A stretch of 64,000 bases of DNA from Viscum album. Its lineage: Eukaryota > Streptophyta > Magnoliopsida > Santalales > Viscaceae. Of the stretch, positions 62,559 through 64,000 are shown piece by piece. Every line of letters starts with the position of its first letter. The stretch's first letter is position 1. Where the stretch lies: assembly GCA_963277665.1 (NCBI GenBank), contig OY728160.1:49584605-49648604 (forward strand). The letters run 5' to 3'. Made by a program: the position numbers and the translations under genes. Under the pieces are notes generated by a model. The model was not told where the DNA came from, ran no database searches, and worked only from the letters and a program-made list of their open reading frames with translations.

Positions 62559-64000
62559 CTTACCTTGCTATAACTAAACCATTGGGAACTCTCCGATATC
62601 AATAGTTACCCAAAGAAGATTTATGTAGCGTGATAGATCCAAATGAGACTACCTACCAACAATCCATGATCATGGATAAGTCTAAGTTATTGGTACGGGG
62701 AAAAAAATAAGCTCCCCATCATAAGAACCAACCATCTTAATCGACCAGTATGAGCCGGTACAGAAAGACCCCAAAATATAAAGTGCTGGGACGACAACAT
62801 GGTTAGTCTGCACAGTTTGGGAAACCATGAAATAACAGTGGGGATTCTTCTATCTACATGGTTTTTTTGGGTCATGGTCACTACTAACCAAGTGCAAACC
62901 TTGTAGTCAACCTGTCTAGCCAAACTTCATACATTTCTCTAAAGACTCAATGGAAACCAAAGGGGGAGGGAATAACATAGTGAAATAACATGGGTACAAG
63001 GTCCTCCAACTATTTCCATTGAACATGAACAATAGAAGAAATATGATGACAACATAGGTTTAAAATCTTCTTATCTTTCTTACCGAGGATAAGAATTTGC
63101 ACAAGGGTTTAAATGATCCTGTGATTTCCCCTCACTACGAGCCAGCTTCTCTCCGAGACCTATGGATGGAGATCAAATGATTGAAGCATCTTCGGCCTTG
63201 CAGTTAGGATTTGGAAACCCCCGTAATGAGAATTCTTCTTTCATTTCATACAACGACTACACCGCAATACCAGATAAGTTTTTCCAAGAAATAACACATT
63301 CCAAACTCACTTTACCCTAACTCGATATTTCACTGAAACAATGGCTTAGAAGATTTACACACATCACACCTTGTTTGTTCGGGTGATAAACAATAGAAGT
63401 AAAGAACACTTAAACTCACCTTCCTCTAAAATGGAATATTTTTATGTTTTTAAAAGGGAGACATTCTCCCAAAATAATAGAGACTCTCATAAGATTGCCC
63501 AACTTTCACCTTTACGGTCAATCGGGCACATGACATCAAAAGGCGTCACCGAACATAACCATTGCGATTGATATAAACAATTCATAGAGAGGTAAATTGT
63601 ACAAAATCCCCAAACAACACACAATTCTAGAATGAGGCCACAATATCCTCTCATGACCATATTTCCCACACTGGTAGTTTAACATAAACTCCTTCTTCGA
63701 AGAGACTATCAAGGACCAAGAGTTCCTCTTAGACACTATCCAAATACTCATCCATGCTAACAACCCCAGAACACTTCCACCTTCAAAAATTTAGGAAACT
63801 TAGGTGGCTAAGGTCACTTTCAACCATCCATGATCAATCTCACACTACAAGAGGATACACAAAACCAATAAAAGAAAGGGTGTATACTCAATATAAAAAT
63901 CTCAAGAAAATTTTCCTTATATTGTTCAACTGGAGGATTTTCGAATGGAGAAGCAATATGGGTTGAGCTTTAGTTATGCATTAACCTTTAATAGGGGCGT
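62559..64000. other. Unassigned; possible element E interior or a further LTR fragment
   Basis: Dyads of the CATGGTTT...AAACCATG type (62800-62890) resemble those of the element C LTR. On the minus strand near 63690-63640, YQCGKYGHERIL resembles a zinc knuckle without its outer Cys residues. Nothing else could be named. Confidence 0.3.

Noticed and set aside
63640..63690. YQCGKYGHERIL on the minus strand, like a gag or LINE zinc knuckle
   Set aside because: Both outer Cys ligands are missing and there is no neighbouring gag or LINE motif in the right order; kept only as a remark.
63843..63853. CACTACAAGAG, resembling a CACTA-transposon terminal repeat
   Set aside because: There is no inverted partner or transposase in the window; an 11-base match is expected by chance.

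Overview
The window is intergenic plant DNA: AT-rich, with very few intact reading frames, and made almost entirely of decayed retrotransposons. I find no intact host gene, rRNA gene, canonical tRNA gene or CRISPR array. A seed plant is indicated by Ty3/gypsy elements with tRNA-iMet and tRNA-Asp type primer sites, long LTRs that begin TGTAAC, and an L1-type LINE whose ORF1 has a DUF4283-like domain and whose ORF2 ends in RNase H. A fragment resembling a TIR-type NB-ARC domain hints at a non-monocot. I cannot name the species.

Layout. 1-5655: element A, a non-autonomous gypsy-like element in + orientation, with its 5' LTR cut by the window edge, a tRNA-Asp-like primer site, an acidic relic ORF and a complete 3' LTR. 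5656-15400: a less AT-rich mosaic of unassigned degenerate short repeats around an old minus-strand polyprotein-like relic. 15400-20297: featureless AT-rich DNA. 20298-26167: a nearly complete but dead L1-type LINE on the minus strand; the ORF1 stop and ORF2 start share ATGA. 26168-28830: no feature seen. 28831-40124: element B (+), with two LTRs of about 4.4 kb around a 2.4 kb interior that keeps a primer site, gag zinc knuckles, a tRNA-like insertion and a polypurine tract. 40841-49307: element C (-), with LTRs of about 2.85 kb, a primer site and a gag relic. 50440-59331: element D (-), with LTR copies around a protease/RT/RNase H/integrase relic; NB-ARC-like fragments lie between its pol and its 3' LTR. 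59332 onward: element E, whose LTR sits inside the right LTR of D.

The most unusual signal is in the element B LTRs. Each carries three hairpins about 190-214 bp apart. Every one of the six has a loop of exactly 22 nt with nearly the same sequence, while the stems differ in sequence but still pair. The hairpins fall inside a candidate leader intron whose donor and acceptor are kept in both LTRs. This looks like a structured cis-element. I do not recognise it as any named family.

All boundaries were read by eye from repeat alignment and motif position. Divergence was not computed.
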